From: Geomonas oryzae
Lineage (GTDB): Bacteria; Desulfobacterota; Desulfuromonadia; Geobacterales; Geobacteraceae
NCBI RefSeq assembly: GCF_004117875.1
Contig: NZ_RAHW01000002.1
Span: 1 to 64,000, forward strand
Length of the DNA: 64,000 nucleotides
Direction: 5' to 3'
Under the pieces are notes generated by a model. It was given only the letters and a program-made list of their open reading frames with translations, was not told where the DNA came from and ran no database searches. The position numbers and the translations under genes are program-made. Below are positions 9,459-19,324 of the stretch, piece by piece; positions within the stretch are counted from its first letter, which is position 1, and each line of letters starts with the position of its first letter.

Positions 9459-9949
9459 GTCGAACCTCCTTTAATCCTTCCCAAAGACCCGCAAATTATA
9501 CCTGATTCTCCTTAAGCACAAGTTGAACATTGCTGTGTTCGGAATGAACGAACTTTTATATGCCTCCTGGCTCCGGTTACGCGGCAGGTAAAGGCAAATC
9601 CCCCCTGTCCCCCCTTCGCAAAGGCTACGGGGGGCAGGCTCCCCCTTCGCAAAGGGGGGAACTATGGTGCTTATGCAACACGTTGTGGCCAGTTGTGCTC
9701 AGCGCTTCACCGAAATCTGAGTAGAACCATTTGTCAGGAAATGGGGCAATGGACTCTTTGACATGACCAACTAAAAGATCTTGTTTCACCTTCGGGTTTG
9801 AGCACGTCAAAACGATGTTAATTATGACAGTAAACATGCCGTCTCTAGTATGTCATAAATCTTTCTAACACTGCTCAAAAGGCTCATCTCATCGCGCCTA
9901 ACTCCGCATAAATACTTATTTTAGCGATTAACTCGTTCCTATAAAGCAG
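9459..9949. other. Long intergenic region ahead of iorA
   Basis: About 490 bp without a supportable gene. It contains repeat R1 (9591-9712) followed by AT-rich sequence leading to the iorA promoter. A 70-residue minus-strand frame at 9625-9837 runs into the repeat and lacks a ribosome binding site, so it is not called. Confidence 0.6.
9591..9712. repeat. Dispersed repeat family R1 (full copy)
   Basis: Nearly identical to the copy at 7242 over the first 70 bases (AAGGCAAATCCCCCCTGTCC, CTTCGCAAAGGCTACGGGGGG, GCAGGCTCCCCC, CTTCGCAAAGGGGGG), ending with a degenerate CAGCGCTTCACCGA block. Confidence 0.75.
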
Positions 9950-9979
9950 TTGACAGCGCAGCCAATACTCTAGTATATT
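9950..9979 (+). promoter_or_regulatory. Sigma-70-type promoter of the ior/paaK/liv cluster
   Basis: A perfect -35 TTGACA (9950-9955) is followed after an 18-bp spacer by TATATT (9974-9979), 38 bp ahead of the iorA start. This is the clearest housekeeping-type promoter in the first 20 kb and would drive the long cluster downstream. Confidence 0.7.
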
Positions 9980-10017
9980 TCGCCGACTCTCACATTAATA
10001 AAGAGGACCGTCTATCT

Positions 10018-11772
10018 ATGAAGGAAATACTTTCCGGCAACGAAGCCATTGCCAGAGGTGCCTACGAGGCAGGAGTGAAAGTCGCCTGCGCCTACCCGGG
10101 CACCCCTTCCACCGAGATACTTGAAAACACCGTCCGCTACAAGGAGATCGATTCTTCTTGGGCCACCAACGAGAAGGTTGCTCTCGAGGTAGGCATCGGC
10201 GCTTCTTTCGTCGGGGCCAGATCTCTGGTCACCATGAAGCACGTCGGCGTCAACGTCGCGGCCGACCCTCTTTTCACGCTCTCCTACACCGGCGTTAACG
10301 GCGGCCTTGTGCTTGTCTGCGCCGACGATCCGGAGTTGCATTCCTCCCAGGACGAGCAGGATAGCCGCAACTACGCCAAGTTCGTCAAAATCCCGATGCT
10401 GGAGCCTTCCGATTCCCAGGAGTGCCTCGACTTCACCAGGCTCGCCTACGAGATCTCCGAGAAGTACGACACCCCTGTGATGCTGAGGACCACCACCCGC
10501 ATCTCGCACAGCAAATCCGTGGTGACCTTTGGCGAGCGCATCGACACGATCAAGGATGCGAAGCTCGAAAGGAACCCGGCCAAGTTCGTCATGCTCCCCG
10601 GGAACGCGCGCGGGCGCCACTATGTGGTCGAGGATCGTACCCTCCAGCTTTCCAAGGACGGCGTCTCGCTCCCCATCAACCGAGTCGAGATGCGCGGAAC
10701 GAAGATGGGGGTCATCACCGCCGGTATCAGCTATCAGCACGTGCGCGAGGCGCTTCCCGAGGCGTCCGTTTTGAAGCTCGGCATGGTGCACCCGCTTCCT
10801 TTCGACCTGATCCGCGAGTTCGCCTCCAAGGTCGACAAGCTCTACGTGGTCGAGGAACTGGACCCGTTCATCGAGGAGCAGGTCAAGGCGATCGGCATCC
10901 CTGTCACCGGCAAGGAGATCATCCCGATCTGCGGCGAGCTTACCCCGGGAAGGGTGAGAAAGGCCTTCGGTCTCCCCGAGAACGCGTCCTCTACCGTCGA
11001 AAAACTCCCCGGGCGTCCCCCCAACATGTGTCCGGGCTGCCCGCACCGCGGCGTCTTCTACACCCTTAAGCAATTGAACGCCTACGTCTCCGGCGACATC
11101 GGCTGCTACACCCTGGGCTTCATGCCGCCTCTCTCCGCGATGGATACCTGCGTATGCATGGGTGCCTCCATCGGCATGGCGACAGGCGCGGCGAAGGTAC
11201 TTCCTCCCGAGGAGAGGAAGAAGGTAGTGGCCGTGATCGGCGACTCGACCTTCCTGCACACCGGCATCAACGGCCTCATGGACATGGTCTATAACAAGGG
11301 GGCTGCGACGGTGATCATCCTGGACAACAGGATCACCGCGATGACCGGACGCCAGGAAAACCCCGGTTCCGGCCATACCCTGATGAACGATCCCACCAAC
11401 GAGGTGGATTTCGAGCTCCTGTGCAAGGCGATCGGCGTCAAGAACGTGCGCACCATCAACCCGCTCGACCTGGACGAGTGCCGCACCGTCATCGCCGAAG
11501 AGATGGAGCGTCCCGAGACCTCGGTGATCATCACCGACAAGCCCTGCGTCCTCATCAAGAGGGAAGGGGTGTTCAAGCCGGGCGCACCGCTGCAGGTGGT
11601 TGACGATGCCTGTGCCGGCTGCCGCGCCTGTTTGAAGATCGGCTGCCCGGCCATCGAGTGGATTCCTGGGAGCGGCAAGAAGGGCAAGGCCCACATCGAT
11701 CCGCTTCTGTGCAACGGTTGCGACGTCTGCAGCCAGCTGTGCAAGTTCTCTGCGATCAAGGAGGCAAAATGA
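10018..11772 (+). CDS. iorA: Indolepyruvate ferredoxin oxidoreductase, alpha subunit
   Basis: Catalytic subunit (584 residues) of the thiamine diphosphate enzyme that oxidatively decarboxylates aryl-pyruvates (indolepyruvate, phenylpyruvate, hydroxyphenylpyruvate) to aryl-acetyl-CoA, passing electrons to ferredoxin. An N-terminal pyrimidine-binding domain, a middle transketolase C-like domain and a ThDP-binding domain with GDSTFLHTGI are present. The C-terminus holds two iron-sulfur motifs: CxxCxxCxxxxCP beginning at C532, and a second set (CNGCDVCSQLC) that lacks the usual proline. It overlaps iorB by 3 bases, as expected for a two-subunit complex. A perfect -35 element lies upstream. Confidence 0.95.
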   Translation: MKEILSGNEAIARGAYEAGVKVACAYPGTPSTEILENTVRYKEIDSSWATNEKVALEVGIGASFVGARSLVTMKHVGVNVAADPLFTLSYTGVNGGLVLVCADDPELHSSQDEQDSRNYAKFVKIPMLEPSDSQECLDFTRLAYEISEKYDTPVMLRTTTRISHSKSVVTFGERIDTIKDAKLERNPAKFVMLPGNARGRHYVVEDRTLQLSKDGVSLPINRVEMRGTKMGVITAGISYQHVREALPEASVLKLGMVHPLPFDLIREFASKVDKLYVVEELDPFIEEQVKAIGIPVTGKEIIPICGELTPGRVRKAFGLPENASSTVEKLPGRPPNMCPGCPHRGVFYTLKQLNAYVSGDIGCYTLGFMPPLSAMDTCVCMGASIGMATGAAKVLPPEERKKVVAVIGDSTFLHTGINGLMDMVYNKGAATVIILDNRITAMTGRQENPGSGHTLMNDPTNEVDFELLCKAIGVKNVRTINPLDLDECRTVIAEEMERPETSVIITDKPCVLIKREGVFKPGAPLQVVDDACAGCRACLKIGCPAIEWIPGSGKKGKAHIDPLLCNGCDVCSQLCKFSAIKEAK

Positions 11773-12350
11773 GCGACAAGGTAACCAATATCGTCCTGGT
11801 AGGCGTTGGCGGCCAGGGCATTCTGCTCGCCGCCGAGATCCTTTCCGAGACCTTCATGCTGGCAGGCTTCGACGTCAAGAAGAGCGAGATCCACGGCATG
11901 TCCCAGCGCGGCGGTTCCGTCGTGTCGCACGTCCGTTATGGCAAAGAGGTGTTCTCCCCGATGGTGCCGGAAGGCGACGGCGACATCCTCTTTGGTTTCG
12001 AGCTTATGGAGAGCTACCGCTACCTTTCCCTTTTGAAACCGGGTGGGACCGTGGTGGTGAACGACCTCTGCATCGCGCCTCCCTCCGTGCTCATCGGCCA
12101 GGAGCAGTACCCGGCCGACATGGCGCTCAAGATCCAGGAGCTCTTCCCGGACTGCCTGCTCGTCGACGGCCAGAATCTCGCCATCCAGGCGGGCAACGCG
12201 CGCGCCGCGAATACCGTGCTGCTCGGCGCCGTGTCCAAGCGTCTCGATATCGAGGAGAAGTACTGGATTGAGGCAATCGAGAAGATGGTGCCGAAAAAGG
12301 CGCTCGAGGTGAACCTCAAGGCGTTCCAGATGGGGCGCGGGCTCAAGTAA
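11769..12350 (+). CDS. iorB: Indolepyruvate ferredoxin oxidoreductase, beta subunit
   Basis: Gamma-type pyruvate-ferredoxin-oxidoreductase domain (193 residues) that pairs with IorA. It has the N-terminal GVGGQGIL motif (about residues 12-19) and the SEIHGMSQRGG segment typical of the family. The start codon overlaps the iorA stop (ATGA), so translation is coupled. The reading frame continues upstream inside iorA, but that part is not used. Confidence 0.95.
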   Translation: MSDKVTNIVLVGVGGQGILLAAEILSETFMLAGFDVKKSEIHGMSQRGGSVVSHVRYGKEVFSPMVPEGDGDILFGFELMESYRYLSLLKPGGTVVVNDLCIAPPSVLIGQEQYPADMALKIQELFPDCLLVDGQNLAIQAGNARAANTVLLGAVSKRLDIEEKYWIEAIEKMVPKKALEVNLKAFQMGRGLK

Positions 12351-12367
12351 CGTCAAAAGCATATTTG

Positions 12368-12468
12368 TAACGCAAAGACGCAAAGACGCTAAGACAGACA
12401 AAGGCAAAAGCATTTAGGGGTTAAACCAGTTTTAGGTATTCTTTGCGCCCTTGCGGCTTTGCGTTAAA
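12368..12468. repeat. AACGCAAAG-type inverted repeat between iorB and paaK
   Basis: The left arm reads TAACGCAAAGACGCAAAGACG (12368-12388). The right arm (about 12441-12466) is its imperfect inverse, with CTTTGCG, CTTGCGGC and TTTGCGTTA. The arms are some 50 bp apart. I know repeats of this sequence type from other bacterial genomes. It could serve as a weak attenuator inside the operon; no T-run terminator is visible. Confidence 0.6.
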
Positions 12469-12522
12469 TAAGCCTTGAGAGTCTTTAAGCCTGCGCTGTC
12501 AGTATCAGTTAAGGAGTCAGTC

Positions 12523-13827
12523 ATGTTTTTCAACGAGGAATTCGAGACACTGCCGAGGGAGGCGCTCGAGGCGCTGCAGCTGAAGAGGCTGAAGGCGATG
12601 GTGGCGCGCGTCGAGAAATCGGTTCCCTTCTACAAGGAGGCGCTCGCCAAGGCGGGCGTCACCGCGGACTCGATCCAGTCGCTCAAGGATCTGCAGCGGC
12701 TCCCCTTCACCTACAAGCAGGACATGCGGGACTCCTACCCGTACAACCTTTTCGCCGTGCCCATGGAGGACATCGTTCGTATCCACGCCTCCTCCGGCAC
12801 CACCGGCAAACCGACCGTCGTCGGCTACACCAAGAAGGACATCGAGACCTGGAGCGAGCTCATGGCGCGCTCCTTCATGGCGGCCGGTGTGCACAAGGGT
12901 GACATCATCCACAACTCCTACGGCTACGGCCTCTTCACCGGCGGCCTTGGCGCACACTACGGCGCCGAGCGGCTGGGCGCTTCGGTCATCCCGATGTCGG
13001 GCGGCAACACGAAGAAACAGATCATGATCATGCAGGACTTCGGTTCCACCGTGCTCACCTGCACCCCTTCCTACTCGCTCTTCATGGCCGAGGCAGCGAA
13101 AGAAGAGGGGATCGATTTCCGCGACCTGAAACTCAGGGTCGGCATCTTCGGCGCCGAGCCCTGGTCCGAGGAGATGCGCCGCGACATCGAAGGGAAGCTG
13201 AACCTCTCCGCCGTCGACATCTACGGCCTTTCCGAGATCATGGGACCGGGCGTCGCCATCGAGTGCTGCGAGGCGAAGAAGGGGCTCCACATCTGGGAGG
13301 ACCACTTCATCCCGGAGATCATCAACCCGGAGACCTGCGTGGTGCTTCCCGAGGGTCAGATGGGCGAGCTGGTCATCACCACCATCACCAAGGAGGGGAT
13401 CCCGCTCATCCGCTACCGCACCCGCGACATCACCTCCATCACCTACGAACCCTGCATCTGCGGCAGGACCCACGCCCGCATCGCGCGCATGAGCGGCAGA
13501 AGCGACGACATGCTCATCATCCGCGGCGTCAACGTCTTCCCGTCCCAGATCGAGGCGATCCTCATGGGTGTCGAGGGGGTCGAGCCGCACTACGTCCTCA
13601 TCGTGGAGAGAAAGGACAACCTCGATACACTGGAGGTCCAGGTCGAGGTGGGCGAGAACCTCTTCTCCGACGAGATCAAGCATCTCCAGGCACTCTCGTC
13701 CAAGATCGAGAAGCAGATCAAGGAGATGCTCGGCGTCACCTGCCGCGTAAGGCTCGTGGAACCGAAAAGCATCACCCGCAGCGAAGGGAAGGCGAAACGC
13801 GTCATCGACAACAGGAACAAAGCCTAA
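12523..13827 (+). CDS. paaK: Phenylacetate-CoA ligase family protein (copy 1)
   Basis: AMP-forming acyl-CoA synthetase (434 residues) that activates phenylacetate or related aryl acids to CoA thioesters in the cytoplasm. ATP-binding SSGTTGKPT is near residues 93-101, followed by [10 protein letters not shown] and the C-terminal hinge with [11 protein letters not shown]. The start at 12523 has AAGGAG 8 bases upstream; the longer frame crosses the inverted repeat. Next to IorAB it could either salvage free aryl acids or run in reverse to conserve ATP from aryl-acetyl-CoA; the latter is an inference used for archaeal amino-acid fermenters. A second copy (about 60% identical by eye) lies at 20094. 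Confidence 0.92.
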   Translation: MFFNEEFETLPREALEALQLKRLKAMVARVEKSVPFYKEALAKAGVTADSIQSLKDLQRLPFTYKQDMRDSYPYNLFAVPMEDIVRIHASSGTTGKPTVVGYTKKDIETWSELMARSFMAAGVHKGDIIHNSYGYGLFTGGLGAHYGAERLGASVIPMSGGNTKKQIMIMQDFGSTVLTCTPSYSLFMAEAAKEEGIDFRDLKLRVGIFGAEPWSEEMRRDIEGKLNLSAVDIYGLSEIMGPGVAIECCEAKKGLHIWEDHFIPEIINPETCVVLPEGQMGELVITTITKEGIPLIRYRTRDITSITYEPCICGRTHARIARMSGRSDDMLIIRGVNVFPSQIEAILMGVEGVEPHYVLIVERKDNLDTLEVQVEVGENLFSDEIKHLQALSSKIEKQIKEMLGVTCRVRLVEPKSITRSEGKAKRVIDNRNKA

Positions 13828-13839
13828 GGGGGAAAAGTC

Positions 13840-14271
13840 ATGTACGTAGAACAGATCTCCATATTCATCGAAAACAAGTTCGGACGTCTGGCGGAAGTGA
13901 CCCGCATACTGGGTGATGCCGGTGTCAACATCCGCACCCTTTCCTTGGCGGACACCTCCGACTTCGGCATCCTGCGCCTCATCGTGAACGACACGGAGAA
14001 GGCGCGGACCGTGCTCAAGGAGCGCGGCTTCACCGTCAGCAAGACCGACGTCGTAGCTGTCGAAATCCCGGATCGTCCCGGCGGGCTCGCCGACATCCTC
14101 CAGGTGCTGGACGGCGACGGGATCAACGTCGAGTACATGTACGCGTTTGTCGAGCGCTGCGGCGAGAATGCCGTGATGATCTTCCGCTTCGACGAGACGC
14201 AAAAAGCGATCACCACCTTGACCTCCAAAAACTTCAACGTGCTGCCGGGGGAGAGACTCTACAGCATGTAG
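13840..14271 (+). CDS. Tandem ACT-domain protein
   Basis: A 143-residue protein made of two ACT domains (about residues 1-70 and 71-143) with no catalytic domain. ACT domains bind amino acids, so this may sense aromatic or branched-chain amino acids and modulate the neighbouring ligases. Genes of this type commonly sit next to paaK in anaerobes. It follows paaK by 12 bp with a strong AAGGGGG site. Confidence 0.87.
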   Translation: MYVEQISIFIENKFGRLAEVTRILGDAGVNIRTLSLADTSDFGILRLIVNDTEKARTVLKERGFTVSKTDVVAVEIPDRPGGLADILQVLDGDGINVEYMYAFVERCGENAVMIFRFDETQKAITTLTSKNFNVLPGERLYSM

Positions 14272-14327
14272 TTTCTGTACGACCTGTTCATATTCAATGC
14301 GATTAACCAAGTAGAGGGGGGCAACAG

Positions 14328-15470
14328 ATGAGAAAGATGCTCGCTGTAATCAGTATCACCATGCTGCTTCTGACCACCGCCACCGCGGCCTTTGCCGCCG
14401 GCACCATCAAGATCGGCGGACTCTTCGCCGTCACCGGCCCTGCCTCTTTCCTCGGTGAACCGGAAAAGAAGACCCTTGAGCTTCTTGCCAACGAACTAAA
14501 CGCCAAAGGCGGCATCAACGGCTCCAAGGTCGAGGTCGTCATCTACGATACCGGCGGGGACGTCACCAAGGCTCTCCAGCTCGCCAACAAGCTGATCAAG
14601 AACGACAAGGTCGTCGCCATCGTCGGACCGAGCACCACCGGCGAGTCCATGGCGGTTGTCCCCATCGCGGAAAAGGAGCAGGTCCCGCTCATCTCCTGCG
14701 CCGCCGGGATCAAGATCACCGAACCGGTGAAGAAATGGGTCTTCAAGACCCCGGCGAACGACCATGTCGCCGCGGAGAAGATCCTCATCCAGGCTGAAAA
14801 GCTGAAGCAGAAGAACATAGCGCTCATCACCGTTTCCGATTCCTTCGGCTCCTCCGGGCGCGAACAGCTGAAACAGATGGCGGCCAAGCGCGGCTTCAAG
14901 ATCGTGGCGGACGAGGTTTACTCGCCGAAGGACACCGATATGACGCCGCAGCTCACCAAGATCAAGGCGGCCAAACCGGATGCCATCATCTGCTGGGGAA
15001 CGAACCCCGGCCCCGCCATCATCACCAGGAACATCCAGCAGCTCGGCATCAAAACCCAGATCTACCAGAGCCACGGCGTTGCCTCCAAGAAGTACATCGA
15101 GCTGGCGACTCCGCAGGCATCCGAAGGGATCATGCTGCCGGCTGGCAAGCTCGCCGTCTTCGACCTGCTGAAAAGCAGCGACCCGCAGGCGAAACTGCTC
15201 AAGGACTACAACACCTCGTACAAGAAGAGCTACGGCGTTGAGGCTTCCACTTTCGGCGGCTATGCCTATGACGGGTTCCAGCTCATACTGGCCGCGGTGA
15301 AGAAGGGTGCCACCACCCCGGCGCAGATCCGCGACGGCATCGAGAAAAACGGCCGGCTGGTCGGGGTATCCGGCATCTTCAAGATGACCCCGGCGGACCA
15401 CAACGGGCTCGACCTCGGTGCTTTCGAGATGGTGCGCATCGTCAAGGGCGACTGGGTAATCGTGAAATGA
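14328..15470 (+). CDS. livK: Branched-chain (or aromatic) amino-acid ABC transporter binding protein, copy 1
   Basis: Periplasmic solute-binding protein (380 residues, Peripla_BP_6 type) with a signal peptide ending near AFAAG. The family motif IKIGGLFAVTGPASFLG follows the mature N-terminus, and ITVSDSFGSSGREQ lies mid-protein. It should capture the substrate for the LivHMGF transporter downstream. The neighbouring iorAB and paaK genes suggest an aromatic amino acid or aryl acid as ligand, which is inference only. Confidence 0.9.
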   Translation: MRKMLAVISITMLLLTTATAAFAAGTIKIGGLFAVTGPASFLGEPEKKTLELLANELNAKGGINGSKVEVVIYDTGGDVTKALQLANKLIKNDKVVAIVGPSTTGESMAVVPIAEKEQVPLISCAAGIKITEPVKKWVFKTPANDHVAAEKILIQAEKLKQKNIALITVSDSFGSSGREQLKQMAAKRGFKIVADEVYSPKDTDMTPQLTKIKAAKPDAIICWGTNPGPAIITRNIQQLGIKTQIYQSHGVASKKYIELATPQASEGIMLPAGKLAVFDLLKSSDPQAKLLKDYNTSYKKSYGVEASTFGGYAYDGFQLILAAVKKGATTPAQIRDGIEKNGRLVGVSGIFKMTPADHNGLDLGAFEMVRIVKGDWVIVK

Positions 15471-15510
15471 GAATCGCGGCTAACGCCGCACCAAAGGGGA
15501 GGGAGGATCT

Positions 15511-16650
15511 GTGAAAAAACTGGTCTCGACTGCTTTTGCTTCGCTTGCGTTGTTTTGTCTGTCCACCGCCGCACTGGCGGCTCCTCCGATCAAGATCGGC
15601 GCGCTCTTCGCCGTAACAGGCCCGGCTTCTTTCTTGGGCGAGCCCGAGCGCAACACCGCCCAGATGGTGGTCGACGAGATCAACAAGGCAGGCGGCGTGA
15701 AGGGGCGCAAGCTGGAACTGATCACCTACGACACCGGCGGGGACGCCACCAAGGCCGTCCAGCTCGCCAACAAGCTGGTGAAGAACGACCAGGTCGTCGC
15801 CATCATCGGCCCGAGCACCACCGGCGACACCATGGCGGTCATCCCGGTCGTCGAGAAGGCCCAGGTGCCGCTCATCTCCTGCTCGGCCGGCATCAAGATC
15901 ACCGATCCGGTGAAGAAGTGGGTCTTCAAGACCGCCCAGAACGATACCCTCGCCGTCGCGCGCATCTATGAGCAACTGAAGAAGGAGAAAAAGAGCAAGG
16001 TCGCCATCCTCACCGTGTCCGACTCCTTCGGCTCCTCTGGGCGCGAGCAGCTTAAGGCGCAGGCCAGGCATTTCGGCATCCAGATCATCTCAGATGACAC
16101 CTACGGTCCGAAAGACACCGACATGACGCCGCAGCTCACGAAGATCAAGTCGGCCAAGCCGGACGCCATCATCTGCTGGGGCACCAACCCCGGTCCCGCG
16201 GTCATCGCGAGGAACGCGAAACAGCTCGGGCTTGCCATTCCGCTCTACATGAGCCACGGCGTATCCTCCAAGAAGTTCATCGAGCTTGCCGGCGATGCGG
16301 CCGAGGGGATCAGGCTTCCGTCCGGGAAAGTGCTCGTTGCCGACCTGCTGCCCAAGAGCGACAAGCAGAAGGGTTCCCTGCTCGCCTTCATCAAGGACTA
16401 CCAGAACCACTACAGGGCGGAAGGCGACCACTTCGGCGGCCACGCGTGGGACGCCATGATGCTTCTGAAAGGTGCCATCGAGAGGGGAGGGGACACCCCC
16501 GCCGGGATCCGCAACGCCCTGGAAGCGACCCGCAATTTCGCAGGCATCGGCGGCGTGTTCAGCTACTCCGCCAAGGACCATGCGGGGCTCACCAAGGACG
16601 CCTTCACCTTGGTCGAAGTACGTAAGAAAGACTGGGTGCTGGTCAAGTAA
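15511..16650 (+). CDS. livK: Branched-chain (or aromatic) amino-acid ABC transporter binding protein, copy 2
   Basis: A second periplasmic binding protein (379 residues), clearly paralogous to the one just upstream: the IKIGxLFAVTGPASFLGEP stretch and the GSSGREQLK block are nearly the same. The start is GTG at 15511 behind GGGGAGGGAGGAT. Tandem binding proteins feeding one permease usually widen the range of ligands. Confidence 0.9.
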   Translation: MKKLVSTAFASLALFCLSTAALAAPPIKIGALFAVTGPASFLGEPERNTAQMVVDEINKAGGVKGRKLELITYDTGGDATKAVQLANKLVKNDQVVAIIGPSTTGDTMAVIPVVEKAQVPLISCSAGIKITDPVKKWVFKTAQNDTLAVARIYEQLKKEKKSKVAILTVSDSFGSSGREQLKAQARHFGIQIISDDTYGPKDTDMTPQLTKIKSAKPDAIICWGTNPGPAVIARNAKQLGLAIPLYMSHGVSSKKFIELAGDAAEGIRLPSGKVLVADLLPKSDKQKGSLLAFIKDYQNHYRAEGDHFGGHAWDAMMLLKGAIERGGDTPAGIRNALEATRNFAGIGGVFSYSAKDHAGLTKDAFTLVEVRKKDWVLVK

Positions 16651-16659
16651 AGAGGATTC

Positions 16660-17544
16660 ATGGAGCTTCTAAACCAGGTAACGCAGTTCGTCATATCGGG
16701 GCTCGCCACCGGTTCCATCTACGCCCTGATCGGACTGAGCTTCGCCATCATCTTCAACTCGACGGGGATCATCAACTTCGCCCAGGGTGAGTTCGTCATG
16801 CTGGGCGGGGTGCTGACCATCTTTTCGCTGAACGTGCTGCAATTACCGCTTGCGGCGGCCATCGTGGCCGCCGTGGCGGTGACCACGGTAATAGGCATCC
16901 TCTTCGAACGGCTGGCGATCCGACCGCTCAAGAACGCGACGCCGCTTGCTCTCATCATCATCACCATCGGCGCGAGCATCCTCATCCGCGGCGTGGTCAT
17001 GCTCCTCTGGGGGAAAGACACCCAGGCACTCCCGGCCTTTTCCGGGACCGACCCCATCACCGTCGCGGGAGCGACGCTTCTGCCGCAGCACCTTTGGATC
17101 TTCGGCGTCACCGTGATGGTCATCGTCGGCTGCCGCCTTTTCTTCAACCACACCATCAGCGGCAAGGCGATGCGCGCCTGTTCCTTCAACCGCCGTGCCG
17201 CGAACCTCGTCGGCATAAGCGTCGGGCGCATGGTGCTCTTTTCCTTCGTGATCAGCGCGGCGGTCGGCTCGCTGGCGGGGGTCATCATCGCGCCCCTCAC
17301 CATGACCTCCTACGACGTCGGGGTGATGTTAGGCCTCAAGGGGTTTTGTGCCGCGATCATGGGAGGGATGGGGAGCGGTCTCGGGACGGTGCTCGGCGGG
17401 CTGATCCTCGGCACCCTGGAGTCCCTCGGTGCAGGTCTCGTTTCTTCAGGCTACAAGGACGCCATCGCGTTTTTCATCCTGCTCCTGATCCTCTTCATCC
17501 GTCCTCAGGGGCTTTTCAAGAAGGGCGAAACCGAGCGGGTGTGA
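16660..17544 (+). CDS. livH: LivH-type ABC transporter permease
   Basis: Inner-membrane permease (294 residues, eight or so helices) of the high-affinity branched-chain amino-acid family. INFAQGEFVMLGG near residue 38 and the GxLAGVIIAP and GGMGSGLGTVLGG loops are characteristic. It starts 10 bp after the second livK. Confidence 0.92.
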   Translation: MELLNQVTQFVISGLATGSIYALIGLSFAIIFNSTGIINFAQGEFVMLGGVLTIFSLNVLQLPLAAAIVAAVAVTTVIGILFERLAIRPLKNATPLALIIITIGASILIRGVVMLLWGKDTQALPAFSGTDPITVAGATLLPQHLWIFGVTVMVIVGCRLFFNHTISGKAMRACSFNRRAANLVGISVGRMVLFSFVISAAVGSLAGVIIAPLTMTSYDVGVMLGLKGFCAAIMGGMGSGLGTVLGGLILGTLESLGAGLVSSGYKDAIAFFILLLILFIRPQGLFKKGETERV

Positions 17545-17601
17545 CGCTCTCTTTTGAAGCGGTTCCCGTTTTACAAACGACGCTGAACGACAAGGTTTAC
17601 T

Positions 17602-18567
17602 TTGAGATCCGACAGAATTAAATTCATCGTTTTCGCTCTTGTAGTGCTGCTGTTACCGCTGCCGTTGTCGGGGGGGTACCTGACCAACGTCCTCATCTTC
17701 GTCGGGATCAACGGCGTGCTGGCGCTCGGGCTGAACCTCCTGCTAGGTTACGCCGGGCAGATCTCGCTCGGGCAGGCAGCCTTCTTCGGTTTGGGCGCTT
17801 ACGGCTCGGGGGTGCTCACCACCCAGTTCGGCTTCAATCCGTGGGTGGCGATGGTCGTGGTGGCCCTGTGCGTCGCCGTTTTCGCCTTCGCCCTCGGCTT
17901 CCCGGTGCTGCGCCTGAAAGGGCATTACCTCGCCATGGCGACCCTCGGCGTCGGCGTCATCGCAAACATCGCCTTCAACGAGACCGTCGACCTCACCGGC
18001 GGCCCCTCCGGGCTATCCGGCATCCCGAACCTCGCCATCGGCACGCTCACCTTCGACTCGGACCTCAAGAACTACTACCTCGTCTGGTGCTTCGCGCTCG
18101 GTATGATCCTTCTCTCGCTGAACCTCGTCAACTCCCGCTTCGGCAGGGCGCTCAGGGCGATCCACGACTCCGAGGTGGCGGCGCGCGTCATGGGGGTGAA
18201 CGCAAGGCTCATGAAGGTGCAGGTCTTCACGCTCTCCGCGTTCATGTCCGCCATCATGGGGAGCCTCTACTGCCATGTCATGACCTTCATCTCGCCCGCC
18301 TCCTTCGGGTTCGGCTTTTCCGTCGAGGTTCTCACCATGGTGGTCATCGGCGGTCTGGGAAGCGTCTACGGCTCAATCCTCGGGGCACTCTTGCTGACCC
18401 TGCTCCCGGAGATGCTGCGCGCCTTCCAGGACTACGACATCATCGTGTACGGCCTGCTGCTCGTCACCATGACCATCTACATGCCGGGCGGGCTGGTCCA
18501 AGGGATACCCGCACTGTTCAGGCTCATCATGCCGGCGAAGAAAGGCTCGGAGGTGGGCAATGCTTAG
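17602..18567 (+). CDS. livM: LivM-type ABC transporter permease
   Basis: Second permease subunit (321 residues), with family motifs GYAGQISLGQAAFFG, LKGHYLAMATLG and GGLGSVYGSILGA. The only in-frame initiator near the expected position is TTG at 17602, 6 bases after AAGG; the next candidate, a GTG, would trim the first helix. The unusual start could lower its yield relative to livH. The livG start overlaps its last codons by 8 bp. Confidence 0.88.
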   Translation: MRSDRIKFIVFALVVLLLPLPLSGGYLTNVLIFVGINGVLALGLNLLLGYAGQISLGQAAFFGLGAYGSGVLTTQFGFNPWVAMVVVALCVAVFAFALGFPVLRLKGHYLAMATLGVGVIANIAFNETVDLTGGPSGLSGIPNLAIGTLTFDSDLKNYYLVWCFALGMILLSLNLVNSRFGRALRAIHDSEVAARVMGVNARLMKVQVFTLSAFMSAIMGSLYCHVMTFISPASFGFGFSVEVLTMVVIGGLGSVYGSILGALLLTLLPEMLRAFQDYDIIVYGLLLVTMTIYMPGGLVQGIPALFRLIMPAKKGSEVGNA

Positions 18568-19312
18568 CCTGAACGGCATCGGCAAGAGGTTCGGCGGGCT
18601 CACCGCTCTCGACGGTATCAGTTTCGAGGTAGGGAAGGGGGCCATCACCGGCATCATCGGCCCCAACGGTGCCGGAAAGACCACCCTTTTCAACGTCGCG
18701 ACAGGAATTTATCCCCCTTCCTGTGGTGCCGTGCTTTTCGAGGGGAAGGACATCTCCAAACTCCCGCCGGAAGGGCGCGCGCGCCTGGGTCTGGTGCGAA
18801 CCTTCCAGAACATCGAGCTTTTCGGGAAGATGACCGTTCTCGAGAACGTGATGGTCGGGCTGCACACGCAAAGCGGCTCGGGGCTCTTCGCCTGCTCGTT
18901 CAGGATGCCGTGGCAGATGAAGGAGGAGCGCCGCATCCGCGAACGGGCCCTCGAACTGCTCGAGTTCGTCGGCATCCCGGAACTGGCCGATGTGCAGGCG
19001 GGAACGCTCTCGTTCGGCAAGGGACGCCTGCTTGAGATTGCACGCGCCATGGCGCTCGAGCCGAAGCTTTTGCTCATGGATGAGCCTGCCGCCGGACTAA
19101 ACAGCGGCGAGACCGCGGAATTGGGCGATTTGATCAAGCGTATCCGGGACCTGGGCGTAACCGTGGCCCTCGTCGAGCACGACATGGAACTGGTCATGGA
19201 CATCTGCGACCATCTCGTCGTGCTGAACCTGGGGACCAAGCTGGCGCAGGGGACGCCGCGCGAGATCCAGGACAACAAGGCGGTCATCACGGCTTACCTC
19301 GGGGAAGAGTAG
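18560..19312 (+). CDS. livG: LivG-type ABC transporter ATPase
   Basis: ATP-binding subunit (250 residues) of the transporter. Walker A GPNGAGKTT is at 34-42. The usual LSGG signature is replaced by LSFGKGRLLEIARAM, a LivG-type variant. A Walker B segment (LLLMDEPAAGLN) and a switch His follow. It overlaps the end of livM by 8 bp. Confidence 0.92.
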   Translation: MLSLNGIGKRFGGLTALDGISFEVGKGAITGIIGPNGAGKTTLFNVATGIYPPSCGAVLFEGKDISKLPPEGRARLGLVRTFQNIELFGKMTVLENVMVGLHTQSGSGLFACSFRMPWQMKEERRIRERALELLEFVGIPELADVQAGTLSFGKGRLLEIARAMALEPKLLLMDEPAAGLNSGETAELGDLIKRIRDLGVTVALVEHDMELVMDICDHLVVLNLGTKLAQGTPREIQDNKAVITAYLGEE

Positions 19313-19324
19313 GCGAGGACAGAG

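Noticed and set aside
9625-9837. 70-residue minus-strand gene
   Set aside because: Ends in repeat R1, no ribosome binding site, no family resemblance.
10012-11694. 560-residue minus-strand open frame opposite iorA
   Set aside because: Antisense shadow; the sense strand has intact iron-sulfur and thiamine diphosphate motifs.
12517-14310. 597-residue minus-strand open frame opposite paaK and the ACT gene
   Set aside because: Shadow of GC-rich codons: the plus strand encodes a full ligase and ACT protein with ribosome binding sites and recognisable motifs.
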